Program-made: the position numbers and the translations under genes | From: Gemmatimonadota bacterium | Lineage (GTDB): Bacteria; Gemmatimonadota; Gemmatimonadetes; Gemmatimonadales; Gemmatimonadaceae | Direction: 5' to 3' | Assembly (NCBI GenBank): GCA_947475795.1 | Contig: CANJOX010000231.1 | Location: 1-5,701, forward strand | Length of the DNA stretch: 5,701 bases | Part shown: piece after piece, positions 1 to 5,701 of the stretch | Position numbering within the stretch: position 1 is the first letter of the stretch | How the letters are laid out: each line of letters begins with the position of its first letter | The notes under the pieces: model-generated | The model's input: the letters and a program-made list of their open reading frames with translations, nothing else | What the model was told of the DNA's origin: nothing | Databases searched by the model: none

Positions 1-87
1 GTCTACTTGCTGGGCGGCGGCGGGAGTTGGGGCGGCCGACACGCCCAACACGGCGAGTACGGCAATCACGAAGAAACGACGAAGCAC
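1..87 (-). CDS. N-terminus of a secreted or periplasmic protein (partial)
   Basis: Only the first 29 codons are inside the window; the rest lies beyond the left edge. The reading starts at a GTG (87-85) and gives a textbook signal peptide: a short basic n-region (MLRRFF), a hydrophobic core (VIAVLAVLGVSA) and a probable signal-peptidase I site after the alanine run, before QQVD. Upstream, the same frame has no ATG, GTG or TTG back to an in-frame TGA at 195-193, so this GTG is the most upstream possible start. No Shine-Dalgarno sequence precedes it; the leader is C-rich. The gene is transcribed in the same direction as murB and separated from it by the inverted repeat. The exported location is well supported, but the function of the mature protein cannot be told. 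Confidence 0.72.
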   Translation of the reverse strand, partial: MLRRFFVIAVLAVLGVSAAPTPAAAQQVD

Positions 88-182
88 GTCGGGGAGGGAT
101 CGGAGGGAGCGGGCAGGATCTGTCCAATAGGCTACGGACGATCCCTCGCCAGCGTTTCGACACCGTGCTCCCCTGTTTCGTT

Positions 183-306
183 TCTTCTGCGCTCACTGCG
201 AACTCTGCGCTCTCCGCGCCTCCGCGTGATCGGTTCCCAAGCCAACGGCCGCGAACCGATCACGCGGAGGCGCAGAGGGCGCCGAGAACGCAGAGAACGG
301 CGCTAA
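183..306. repeat. Long imperfect inverted repeat made of 9-nt units
   Basis: The left arm (183-236) and right arm (253-306) are inverted copies around a 16-nt loop (237-252). The inner 21 bp (216-236 against 253-273) pair perfectly, and outward pairing continues with scattered mismatches; counting from the loop, about 38 of 45 positions match. Each arm is itself periodic. On the right arm the units are CGCGGAGG (263-270), CGCAGAGGG, CGCCGAGAA and CGCAGAGAA (289-297), preceded by GAACCGATCA. The left arm repeats the same scheme on the opposite strand. The element fills most of the gap between the murB stop codon (305-303) and the next minus-strand gene. It could form a stable hairpin in the murB transcript and protect or end the message, but it lacks a T-tract. 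It resembles dispersed REP-like intergenic elements; its copy number cannot be seen here. Confidence 0.85.
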
Positions 307-1256
307 AACTCCCCGATAAAGCCGACTTCCGGTTGTAGTTCGTAGCCGAACCGTTCCTTCACGGCGGCCTGCGCGTGGGCCACCAACGCCCGCACGTCAG
401 CCGCGGTGGCATGCCCGAGATTGACCAGAATGTTGGCGTGGATGTGCGAGATCTGGGCGTCGCCCACCCGGTAGCCCTTGAGTCCGCACTGATCGATCAG
501 ACGACCGGCGCCTACGCCCTCGATCTTCTTGAAGATCGAGCCGGCGCTGGGATGCACCTCCAGCCATGGGTGCCGGGAGCCGCGCCAGGAGAGGTTCTCC
601 TGCAGGATCTGGTGCAGCCGGGCCGGATCGGCCTTGGTGAGCTGGAAGGTGGCGCTCAGCACCACGTCACGCCGATGGTGAAATACCGTGTCGTCATAGC
701 CGAACTGGATGTACCCGGCGTCGACCACCTTCCGGTCTCCCTCCTCGTCCAAGATCTCGCACGACTCGAACACTTCGGCGATGAACATCGTCCGCTCGCG
801 CTCGGGGGCCGGCGACAGAAAATGCAGGTTCTGCCACAGGGCGCCGCCCACCGTGCTCGGGATACCGATGTAGTGCTCGAGCCCCGACCAGCCGGCGCGC
901 ACCGTCTCGAGTACGAGGTCCTGCATGATCGCGCCGCTCTCCGTCCAGAGAATCCCGTTGGCGGAGATCGTGTGGGCGGCCGCCGTATTCCGAATCACGA
1001 GTCCGCGGATGCCGCGATCGCCGATCAGGACATTCGCGCCCAGCCCTAGCACAAACCATGGAATCCCCGCCTGCTTCGCGGCCACGATCGCTGTTGCCAG
1101 TTCCTCGGCCGTCTGTGCCTCGAAGAGCACGTCGGCCGGACCACCGATGCGGAACGTCGTGAACGGCGCGAGCGGTGCACTAAGGTGCAGGCGGCGGCGA
1201 TCGAGCGTGCGCACGGATGCCGCGACCAGGGCGTCGGCGATCTGGGTGGGAGTCAT
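303..1256 (-). CDS. murB: UDP-N-acetylenolpyruvoylglucosamine reductase (MurB), divergent subfamily
   Basis: This is the FAD- and NADPH-dependent enzyme that reduces UDP-GlcNAc-enolpyruvate to UDP-MurNAc in cytoplasmic peptidoglycan precursor synthesis. The product is 317 aa from the ATG at 1256. Visible signatures are TTFRIGGPAD (about residues 33-42), the FAD-binding GLGANVLIGDRGIRG (about 71-85), SGLEHYIGIPSTVGGA (about 124-139), PSAGSIFKK (about 236-244, with S240 aligning to the catalytic serine), the GLKG and HANILVN segments, and a C-terminal PEVGFIGE with E310 aligning to the catalytic glutamate. The short form fits a type II MurB. Two usual motifs are changed: the NAGA after GGA reads WQNLHF, and YRDS reads YDDT, so the usual active-site arginine is an aspartate. 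The frame stays open upstream to 1610, but that part overlaps the opposite-strand M16 gene and is not MurB-like. An ATG at 1292 is a second possible start. A GGGGGA sequence lies 10 nt upstream of the chosen ATG. Confidence 0.95.
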   Translation of the reverse strand: MTPTQIADALVAASVRTLDRRRLHLSAPLAPFTTFRIGGPADVLFEAQTAEELATAIVAAKQAGIPWFVLGLGANVLIGDRGIRGLVIRNTAAAHTISANGILWTESGAIMQDLVLETVRAGWSGLEHYIGIPSTVGGALWQNLHFLSPAPERERTMFIAEVFESCEILDEEGDRKVVDAGYIQFGYDDTVFHHRRDVVLSATFQLTKADPARLHQILQENLSWRGSRHPWLEVHPSAGSIFKKIEGVGAGRLIDQCGLKGYRVGDAQISHIHANILVNLGHATAADVRALVAHAQAAVKERFGYELQPEVGFIGEF

Positions 1257-1334
1257 GCCGAAAGATTCCCCCGGAGTGGGTCCGTGCGCCATTGTTCGGG
1301 TGAGACCGTCCGTCCTTTCCTCTTCCGACGTCGC
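1257..1334. promoter_or_regulatory. Divergent intergenic region between murB and the M16 operon
   Basis: These 78 bp separate two genes transcribed away from each other, so the promoters of both must lie here or reach into the opposite gene. I see no convincing -35/-10 pair on either strand. The best -10-like hexamer is AACAAT on the minus strand just upstream of 1292, and it has no matching -35. The plus-strand leader directly before the ATG at 1335 is pyrimidine-rich and has no Shine-Dalgarno sequence. The call rests on gene geometry, not on motifs. Confidence 0.35.
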
Positions 1335-2771
1335 ATGCCCGCACCCTTCGGCGCCCGGCCGTCCCTCCGGCACCTCGTCATCGCTGCCCTGCTCGCAGTG
1401 GCCATCCCCGCGGCCACGCCGCAGCCGCTGTCGGCGCAGTCCCGCGCTGAGCTGGCCAAGGTGGTGCGCCGCAAGGTCCTCACGAACGGCATGGAAGTCA
1501 TCGTGGTGGAAAACCACGGCGTGCCGATCGCGACGCTGGAAATCGATGTGCGGAACGGCGCGTTCACGCAGAGCCCTGAGTTCGCCGGCTTGGCGCACAT
1601 GTATGAGCACATGTTCTTCAAGGCGAACAAGGATCTCCCTGACGCCGAAGCCTTCAACGATCGCGCCGCCGAGCTGGGCGCGGTGTTCAACGGCACGACG
1701 CAGGAAGAGCGCGTGAACTACTATCTCACGTTACCCGCGGACTCGGTGGCCGGTGGTCTGCGCTTCCTGGCCAGCGCGCTGATTAATCCCACCTTTCGCG
1801 ACGATGAACTCAAGCGTGAGAAGGAAGTCGTGCTGGGCGAGTACGACCGCAACGAGGCGCAGCCAGGGTTCGCCTTTCAGCAAAGGGCTACCGAGTTGTT
1901 GTACCCCGGCCAGTTCAGCCGCAAGAATACGATCGGCGATCGTACGGTGATCGCCAACGTGACACCGGCGCAGATGCGCGAGATTCAGCGCAAGTACTAC
2001 GTGCCGAACAACAGCGCGCTGATCGTGACGGGCGATGTCAATCCGGAGCAGGTGTTCGTGCTGGCCGAGCAGGTGTTTGGCGCTTGGCCGCGTGGTGCGG
2101 ATCCATTCAAGGCGGATCCCATCCCGCCCATTCCCACCCTCGACGGCAACACGGGGTACATCAGCGAAGAACCGATTAACGCCGTGGCCGTATTGATTCA
2201 GTGGCAGGGGCCGAGTGTCGGTAAGGATCCGGGCGCGACGTTCGCGGCCGACGTGTTCAGCGACGTGCTCAATACACCGGGATCGACCTTTCAGAAAAAT
2301 CTCGTCGACACCGGATTATGGCAGGGCGTCGGGGTGAATTACTACACGTTGAATCAGACCGGTCCCATTTCGATTAGCGGACAAACCACGCCAGACAAGT
2401 ATCGCGCGGCGATGGCGGCCTTGGAGCGCGAGATCGCGCGCTTCACCGATCCCACCTACGTGACTACGCGCGAACTGGAAGCGGTCAAGGCGCAGCGTAC
2501 CGTGTCAAGCGCATTCGGCATCGAGAAGGCCTCGGAAATCGCGCACACCATCGGCTTCTGGTGGAGCGTCTCCAACCTTGACTACTTCATCAGTTACACG
2601 GATACCATGGCCCAGCAGCGCATCACCGATCTTCTGCGATACACCACGACGTACATCGCGGGGAAGCCGCGTGTGACGAGCGTGTTGCTCTCCGCTGAAG
2701 CGCGCCGTGCGATCGGTCTCACGGAGAAGGACCTGTTGACGCCAGCGACGCGTCCGGTGGTGCGGCCGTGA
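1335..2771 (+). CDS. Periplasmic M16B zinc peptidase, catalytic subunit
   Basis: This is a 478-aa exported metallopeptidase of the pitrilysin/insulinase family. The frame is open from 1185, but the ATG at 1335 is chosen because a signal peptide begins there: basic residues in ARPSLRH, hydrophobic core LVIAALLAVAI, and likely cleavage after PLSA (residue 34). The N-terminal M16 domain (about 42-240) carries the inverted zinc motif HMYEH (H88, E91, H92) and a downstream glutamate in EKEVVLGEY (E169), which gives two His and one Glu ligand plus a catalytic Glu. A C-terminal M16 domain (about 270-440) follows, but its usual Arg/Tyr substrate-binding motif is not recognisable: the matching stretch reads GSTFQKNLVDTGLWQGVGV. 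The next gene overlaps by 4 nt and supplies that motif, so the two are probably partners. The likely role is degrading small or unfolded peptides in the periplasm; the substrate is unknown. No Shine-Dalgarno sequence precedes the start. Confidence 0.92.
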   Translation: MPAPFGARPSLRHLVIAALLAVAIPAATPQPLSAQSRAELAKVVRRKVLTNGMEVIVVENHGVPIATLEIDVRNGAFTQSPEFAGLAHMYEHMFFKANKDLPDAEAFNDRAAELGAVFNGTTQEERVNYYLTLPADSVAGGLRFLASALINPTFRDDELKREKEVVLGEYDRNEAQPGFAFQQRATELLYPGQFSRKNTIGDRTVIANVTPAQMREIQRKYYVPNNSALIVTGDVNPEQVFVLAEQVFGAWPRGADPFKADPIPPIPTLDGNTGYISEEPINAVAVLIQWQGPSVGKDPGATFAADVFSDVLNTPGSTFQKNLVDTGLWQGVGVNYYTLNQTGPISISGQTTPDKYRAAMAALEREIARFTDPTYVTTRELEAVKAQRTVSSAFGIEKASEIAHTIGFWWSVSNLDYFISYTDTMAQQRITDLLRYTTTYIAGKPRVTSVLLSAEARRAIGLTEKDLLTPATRPVVRP

Positions 2772-4195
2772 ACAAACAGTATGGAGTACGGGGTATGCGG
2801 TACGGGGTTCTGCTTTCGGCGGTGATGGTGTGCTCGGCGGGAGCGCTGGCGGCACAGGCGACAGTGAAGAAGCCGGCGGCAAAAGCGCCGGTGAAGGCCG
2901 CTGCGAAGGCGGCACCCGCGAAGCCGGATGACCTCTCGCCGGCGATTACGTCGCCGACCGACACGCTGACGTCGAAATTCGATGTCGCGGGCATTCCCGT
3001 GATTCTGCGTCGCGTCAGTGCCAACAACGTGGTGGCGGCCAACCTGTATCTCTTGGGGGGCACGCGGCAGCTGACGGCGGGCACGCAGGGGATCGAGACG
3101 CTGCTGCTGGAAGCAAGCGAACGTGGCACCGCGAAGTATCCGCGCGATGTGTTGCGCACGAAGATGGCGCAGTTGGGCAGCGCCATCGGCGTGGGCGCGA
3201 ATGCCGACTGGACGACGATCAGCTTGCGCGCCACCACCACCGGCCTCGATAGCACGTGGGCCATTCTGGCCGATCGGGTCATGGCGCCACGTCTCGATCT
3301 GGCTGAGGTGGAATTGCTGCGCGAGCAGTTCGTCACGGCCACGCGTCAGCGCAAGGACAGCCCCGACGCGTTGCTAGACTATCTCGCTGACAGCATCGCG
3401 TTCTCCGGCCATCCGTATGCGCTCGAGCCCACGGGCACCGAGGAGTCGTTGACCTCGATCACTCCCTCCGCGCTCAAGTCGTATCATGCGTCGCAGTTCG
3501 TGACGTCGCGCATGATGCTGGTCGTGGTCGGCAACGTGTCGCGCACCAAGGTGGAGAAGCTGGTGCGCGAGACGCTGGGGCGTATGCCGAAAGGCAACTA
3601 TGTGTGGACGCTCCCCGATCCGCCGGCGGACTTGCCGAGCGCGTATGTGGTGGAGAAGCGCACGCTGCCCACGAACTATCTGCAGGGCTACTTCCACGGA
3701 CCGAAGGCCACCAGCAAGGACTATCCTGCGCTGCGACTCGCCTGCGCCGTGCTCAGTGGCCGATTGTTCGCCGAGGTGCGTGGTCGTCGCAATCTCACGT
3801 ATTCGGTGAATGCCCCGTTTGTGGAGCGTGCGTTCTCGCTGGGAGGGCTGTATGTCACCACGACGCAGCCCGATGAAGTGCTCACGATCATGCAGCAGCA
3901 GATCGCGTCGCTGCGTGAAGGGACGATCACCCGCGAGGGACTCGATCGTTTGGTGCAGCAGTTCATTGTCACGTATTTCCTCGACAACGAAACAAACGCG
4001 GACCAGGCGAACATGCTGGCGCGCGCCGAGTTGTATCAGGGCGACTTCCGTCGTGCGGCGCAGTTCGTGGACGAGCTTCGCGCGGTCACGCCGGAGCAGA
4101 TTCAGCAGGCCGCCCGCACGTATATGGGCAAAGTGCGGTGGGCGTACGTGGGTGATCCGTCCAAGGTGACGCCGGCGCGGATGCTGCGCTTCTGA
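2768..4195 (+). CDS. Periplasmic M16B family protein, non-catalytic (Arg/Tyr) subunit
   Basis: This is a 475-aa exported M16-fold protein. Its GTG start overlaps the upstream TGA as GTGA, pointing to translational coupling. An in-frame ATG at 2795, with GGAG 8 nt upstream, is a strong alternative and also leaves a good signal peptide (MRYGVLLSAVMVCSAGALA). After the signal comes a Lys/Ala/Pro-rich linker (about residues 33-55), then two M16 domains (about 68-275 and 290-460). At the place of the zinc motif the sequence reads GIETLLLEASERGT, so both histidines and the catalytic glutamate are gone (T, L and E at those positions). The C-terminal domain keeps the conserved GRLFAEVRGRRNLTYSV, with R338 and Y345 as the Arg/Tyr pair. 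In known heterodimeric M16B peptidases (mitochondrial processing peptidase; the Sphingomonas SPH2681/SPH2682 pair) one chain carries the zinc site and the other lacks it. The same split is inferred here with the upstream gene. Confidence 0.92.
   Translation: MNKQYGVRGMRYGVLLSAVMVCSAGALAAQATVKKPAAKAPVKAAAKAAPAKPDDLSPAITSPTDTLTSKFDVAGIPVILRRVSANNVVAANLYLLGGTRQLTAGTQGIETLLLEASERGTAKYPRDVLRTKMAQLGSAIGVGANADWTTISLRATTTGLDSTWAILADRVMAPRLDLAEVELLREQFVTATRQRKDSPDALLDYLADSIAFSGHPYALEPTGTEESLTSITPSALKSYHASQFVTSRMMLVVVGNVSRTKVEKLVRETLGRMPKGNYVWTLPDPPADLPSAYVVEKRTLPTNYLQGYFHGPKATSKDYPALRLACAVLSGRLFAEVRGRRNLTYSVNAPFVERAFSLGGLYVTTTQPDEVLTIMQQQIASLREGTITREGLDRLVQQFIVTYFLDNETNADQANMLARAELYQGDFRRAAQFVDELRAVTPEQIQQAARTYMGKVRWAYVGDPSKVTPARMLRF
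2781..2808 (+). repeat. 14-bp tandem duplication at the start of the second M16 gene
   Basis: Two adjacent 14-nt units, 2781-2794 and 2795-2808, both begin with ATG and end with GTACGGGGT; they differ only at the fourth and fifth bases (GA against CG). The first ATG is out of frame with the M16 gene, and its frame closes after a few codons. The second ATG is in frame and could be a true start. Because 14 is not a multiple of three, the duplication puts the two ATGs in different frames. Confidence 0.7.
2783..2786 (+). promoter_or_regulatory. Possible Shine-Dalgarno (GGAG) for the alternative ATG at 2795
   Basis: GGAG sits 8 nt before the ATG at 2795, which is good spacing. It competes with the GTG at 2768, which gains support from the 4-nt overlap with the preceding stop codon but has only a weak purine stretch upstream. 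Neighbouring genes mostly lack Shine-Dalgarno sequences, so its presence is suggestive and not decisive. Confidence 0.4.
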
Positions 4196-4197
4196 AC

Positions 4198-4965
4198 ATG
4201 CGGCTCCCCCCCTCGCCGACCGACGCACCGCGCCGAGGGGTCGCGCTGTCGGTCGATCTCGCGTACGTGGACTACCGCGATATCGGTGTCGCCGTGGTGA
4301 CGTGCGATGCCGACGGACCGCGCGAATCGTTGACCGCACGGGCCGTTCCTGTGCCGCTCAGCGGACGCCCGTCGGTGCCGGCGCTCGCCTCCTGGCTGCG
4401 CGATGTGTGCGAGGTGCACGACGTCCACTGCCTCTGCATTGATGGGCCACTGGGCTGGCGATCGCCGGAGACCGATTCACCGCACTGTCGTGTCAGTGAA
4501 CGGGCGGTCCGCGCGCCCGGGAAGACCGGACTTCCCCCTGACGGGGTGAAGCCGCGTACGTACCTCGGTTTCACGACCTTTTCCATCGCCCTCTTCGAGG
4601 CGTTGCTGGACTCCAGCCACTGGGCGCTGCCCGGCGACGCCACTGCCGCTCCGCCCGCCCGCGTGATCACGGAGAGCTTTCCCACGGCCGGCTGGCGTGC
4701 GCTGGGGTTGTCGCCACTCATGGCGAAGGGACGCGCGTCGTCGGCCGATGTGCAGGACGCCGCCGCCCGATTACAGGTGCGCACCGGTATCACCCTCGAG
4801 CAGGTGCACACCCATGATCAGCTCCAAGCGGTCGTGGGCGGCATTGCCGGCGCCTGGTGGGCGGCCGGCCACACCGGCAAGGTGCAATTGGCGGGTGCGC
4901 CCCCGTTCCGCCTCGACGGCAGTTGGCGCGAGGGATATATCATGGTGCCAGCTCGCGCGACTTGA
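4198..4965 (+). CDS. DUF429 domain protein, predicted RNase-H-fold nuclease-like
   Basis: This is a 255-aa cytoplasmic protein without a signal peptide or membrane segment. It starts 2 nt after the stop of the M16 partner gene, so it is probably co-transcribed; no Shine-Dalgarno sequence is visible. Features matching the DUF429 pattern are a first-strand aspartate (ALSVDLAY, D20), the IDGPLG motif (D82), a Cys-Arg and Glu-Arg cluster (HCRVSERAVR, about 97-105), ESFPTAGWRALGL (E159) followed by a lysine in MAKGR (K177), and a late HDQLQAVVGGIAGAWWAAG (D207). D20, D82, E159 and D207 are spaced as expected for the acidic metal-binding site of an RNase-H-like fold. DUF429 members have been predicted to be nucleases, but I know of no established substrate for this type. 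The fold assignment is fairly secure; the activity and any link to the peptidases are not. Confidence 0.8.
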   Translation: MRLPPSPTDAPRRGVALSVDLAYVDYRDIGVAVVTCDADGPRESLTARAVPVPLSGRPSVPALASWLRDVCEVHDVHCLCIDGPLGWRSPETDSPHCRVSERAVRAPGKTGLPPDGVKPRTYLGFTTFSIALFEALLDSSHWALPGDATAAPPARVITESFPTAGWRALGLSPLMAKGRASSADVQDAAARLQVRTGITLEQVHTHDQLQAVVGGIAGAWWAAGHTGKVQLAGAPPFRLDGSWREGYIMVPARAT

Positions 4966-5007
4966 TCGACCACGGTGTCGTCCCCTGACGACTCCCCACC
5001 GCTTCCC

Positions 5008-5701
5008 ATGTCGAATTCCTTCTCCCGTCGTGACTTCGTCTCCGACAGCGCCACCCTCGCGTTCGGCGCGATGATCGTGCCACGCGCCGTGCTGGGGGGC
5101 CCCGGCTATCGCGCGCCAAGCGCCAAGCTCAACATCGCCTGTGTCGGTATCGGCGGGATGGGCATGCGCAACATGTCAGAGATGCTCACCGAGAACATCG
5201 TAGCGGTGTGCGACGTGGATTTTGCATACGTGGAGCGGTCACTGAACGGGCGTCTCAATCCCCCCACGGAAGAGCCGACGCCGCAGGACGTGCAACTCGG
5301 CGAGGCCTACAAGAACGCCGCGAAGTACACGGATTTCCGCGAGATGCTCGACCAGCAGAAAGACATCGACGCGGTGCTGATCGCTACGCCCGATCACCTG
5401 CACGCCACCATCGCCTTGGCGGCGATGTCGCTCGGCAAGCACGTGTACGTGCAGAAGCCGCTCGCGTATTCGGTGCACGAAGTGCGACTCCTGCAGAAAG
5501 CGGCATTGGCCAATCCGAAGCTTGCCACGCAGATGGGAAATCAGGGCCACTCGATGGAAGGCTCGCGCCGCATCAGCGAGATCATCGCGTCGGGCGTGCT
5601 TGGCAAGATCCACGAAGTGCACGTGTGGACCGATCGGCCGGTGGGCTCTTGGGCGCAGGGCATTCCGCGTCCGCGGCGGGCAAACGCCCCGGCGCCGAGG
5701 A
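5008..5701 (+). CDS. Tat-exported Gfo/Idh/MocA family oxidoreductase (partial, 3' end missing)
   Basis: The frame is open from the ATG at 5008 to the window edge (231 codons plus one base); the C-terminal part lies outside. The N-terminus is a Tat signal, SRRDFV (R7, R8) followed by a weakly hydrophobic stretch to about residue 30, so the enzyme is predicted to fold in the cytoplasm and be exported. A Rossmann domain follows: KLNIACVGIGGMGMR (about 40-54) with the dinucleotide-binding glycines, CDVD at the end of the second strand (68-71), ATPDHLHA (about 126-133), and KHVYVQKPL (144-152), where the family's usual EKP is QKP while the catalytic-type lysine K150 is kept. Such enzymes usually act on sugars or cyclitols with tightly bound NAD(P); the substrate here cannot be told. 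A 42-nt gap separates it from the DUF429 gene, and its C-rich leader lacks a Shine-Dalgarno sequence. Confidence 0.93.
   Translation, partial: MSNSFSRRDFVSDSATLAFGAMIVPRAVLGGPGYRAPSAKLNIACVGIGGMGMRNMSEMLTENIVAVCDVDFAYVERSLNGRLNPPTEEPTPQDVQLGEAYKNAAKYTDFREMLDQQKDIDAVLIATPDHLHATIALAAMSLGKHVYVQKPLAYSVHEVRLLQKAALANPKLATQMGNQGHSMEGSRRISEIIASGVLGKIHEVHVWTDRPVGSWAQGIPRPRRANAPAPR

Noticed and set aside
183..306. The 9-nt units as a CRISPR array, or the hairpin as a classical intrinsic terminator
   Set aside because: The units are far too short and have no spacers for CRISPR. A rho-independent terminator needs a T-tract after the stem, and none is present, though the hairpin may still affect the 3' end of the message.
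7..338. Two small plus-strand frames over the left intergenic region
   Set aside because: They translate the inverted repeat into Arg-rich low-complexity sequence and run antisense to a clear signal peptide and to the murB 3' end.
375..1049. Open plus-strand frame of 224 codons opposite murB
   Set aside because: It is a shadow of the MurB frame in high-GC DNA, with no recognisable domain; murB itself is unambiguous.
1257..1610. Upstream extension of the murB reading frame (extra 118 residues)
   Set aside because: It is antisense to the signal peptide and zinc-site region of the M16 gene, is rich in Arg/His of the kind made by high-GC shadows, and type II MurB proteins do not have such an extension.
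3374..4339. Open minus-strand frame of 321 codons opposite the second M16 and DUF429 genes
   Set aside because: It crosses the boundary of two well-supported genes, is Arg/His-rich and has no family likeness, so it is a shadow frame.
4977..4992. Small hairpin (GTCGTC, CCCT loop, GACGAC) after the DUF429 gene
   Set aside because: It has only six base pairs and no T-run; such stems are common by chance in GC-rich DNA, so no terminator is called.
1335..5701. The M16 pair, DUF429 gene and oxidoreductase as a novel defence or signalling system
   Set aside because: The M16 proteins and oxidoreductase carry export signals while the DUF429 protein does not, the families are common housekeeping or accessory types, and there are no phage, toxin or mobile-element signs nearby.

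Overview
The window is a compact, high-GC stretch of bacterial chromosome. The translated proteins suggest Gemmatimonadota or a close relative: a paired periplasmic M16 peptidase set, a Tat-dependent Gfo/Idh/MocA-type oxidoreductase, a divergent MurB, and starts mostly without Shine-Dalgarno sequences. This placement is an inference from protein style only; no rRNA or marker tree is available here.

Layout. Positions 1-87 (minus strand) hold the first 29 codons of a secreted protein whose body lies outside the window. Positions 88-302 are non-coding. They contain a long imperfect inverted repeat (about 183-306) whose two arms are each built from degenerate 9-nt units, ending exactly at the murB stop codon. 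murB (303-1256, minus) makes a cytoplasmic cell-wall precursor enzyme. A 78-bp divergent gap then separates it from a plus-strand run. That run is a zinc M16 peptidase with a signal peptide (1335-2771), a second M16-fold protein without zinc ligands (2768-4195, 4-nt overlap), a DUF429 RNase-H-fold protein (4198-4965, 2-nt gap), and, after 42 nt, a Tat-exported Gfo/Idh/MocA-family oxidoreductase that runs off the right edge (5008 onward).

How the genes fit together. The two M16 genes are best read as one enzyme: the first carries the HxxEH zinc site, and the second has lost it but keeps the Arg/Tyr motif of the C-terminal domain. This is the division of labour known from heterodimeric M16B peptidases. 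The DUF429 gene is probably co-transcribed with them, but no functional link can be read from the sequence. murB and the oxidoreductase look like independent neighbours.

No mobile element, CRISPR array, RNA gene or recognisable defence system was seen. The most interesting items are the periodic inverted repeat after murB, the altered active-site motifs of MurB, the complementary M16 pair, and a 14-bp tandem duplication that creates two competing start sites for the second M16 gene.
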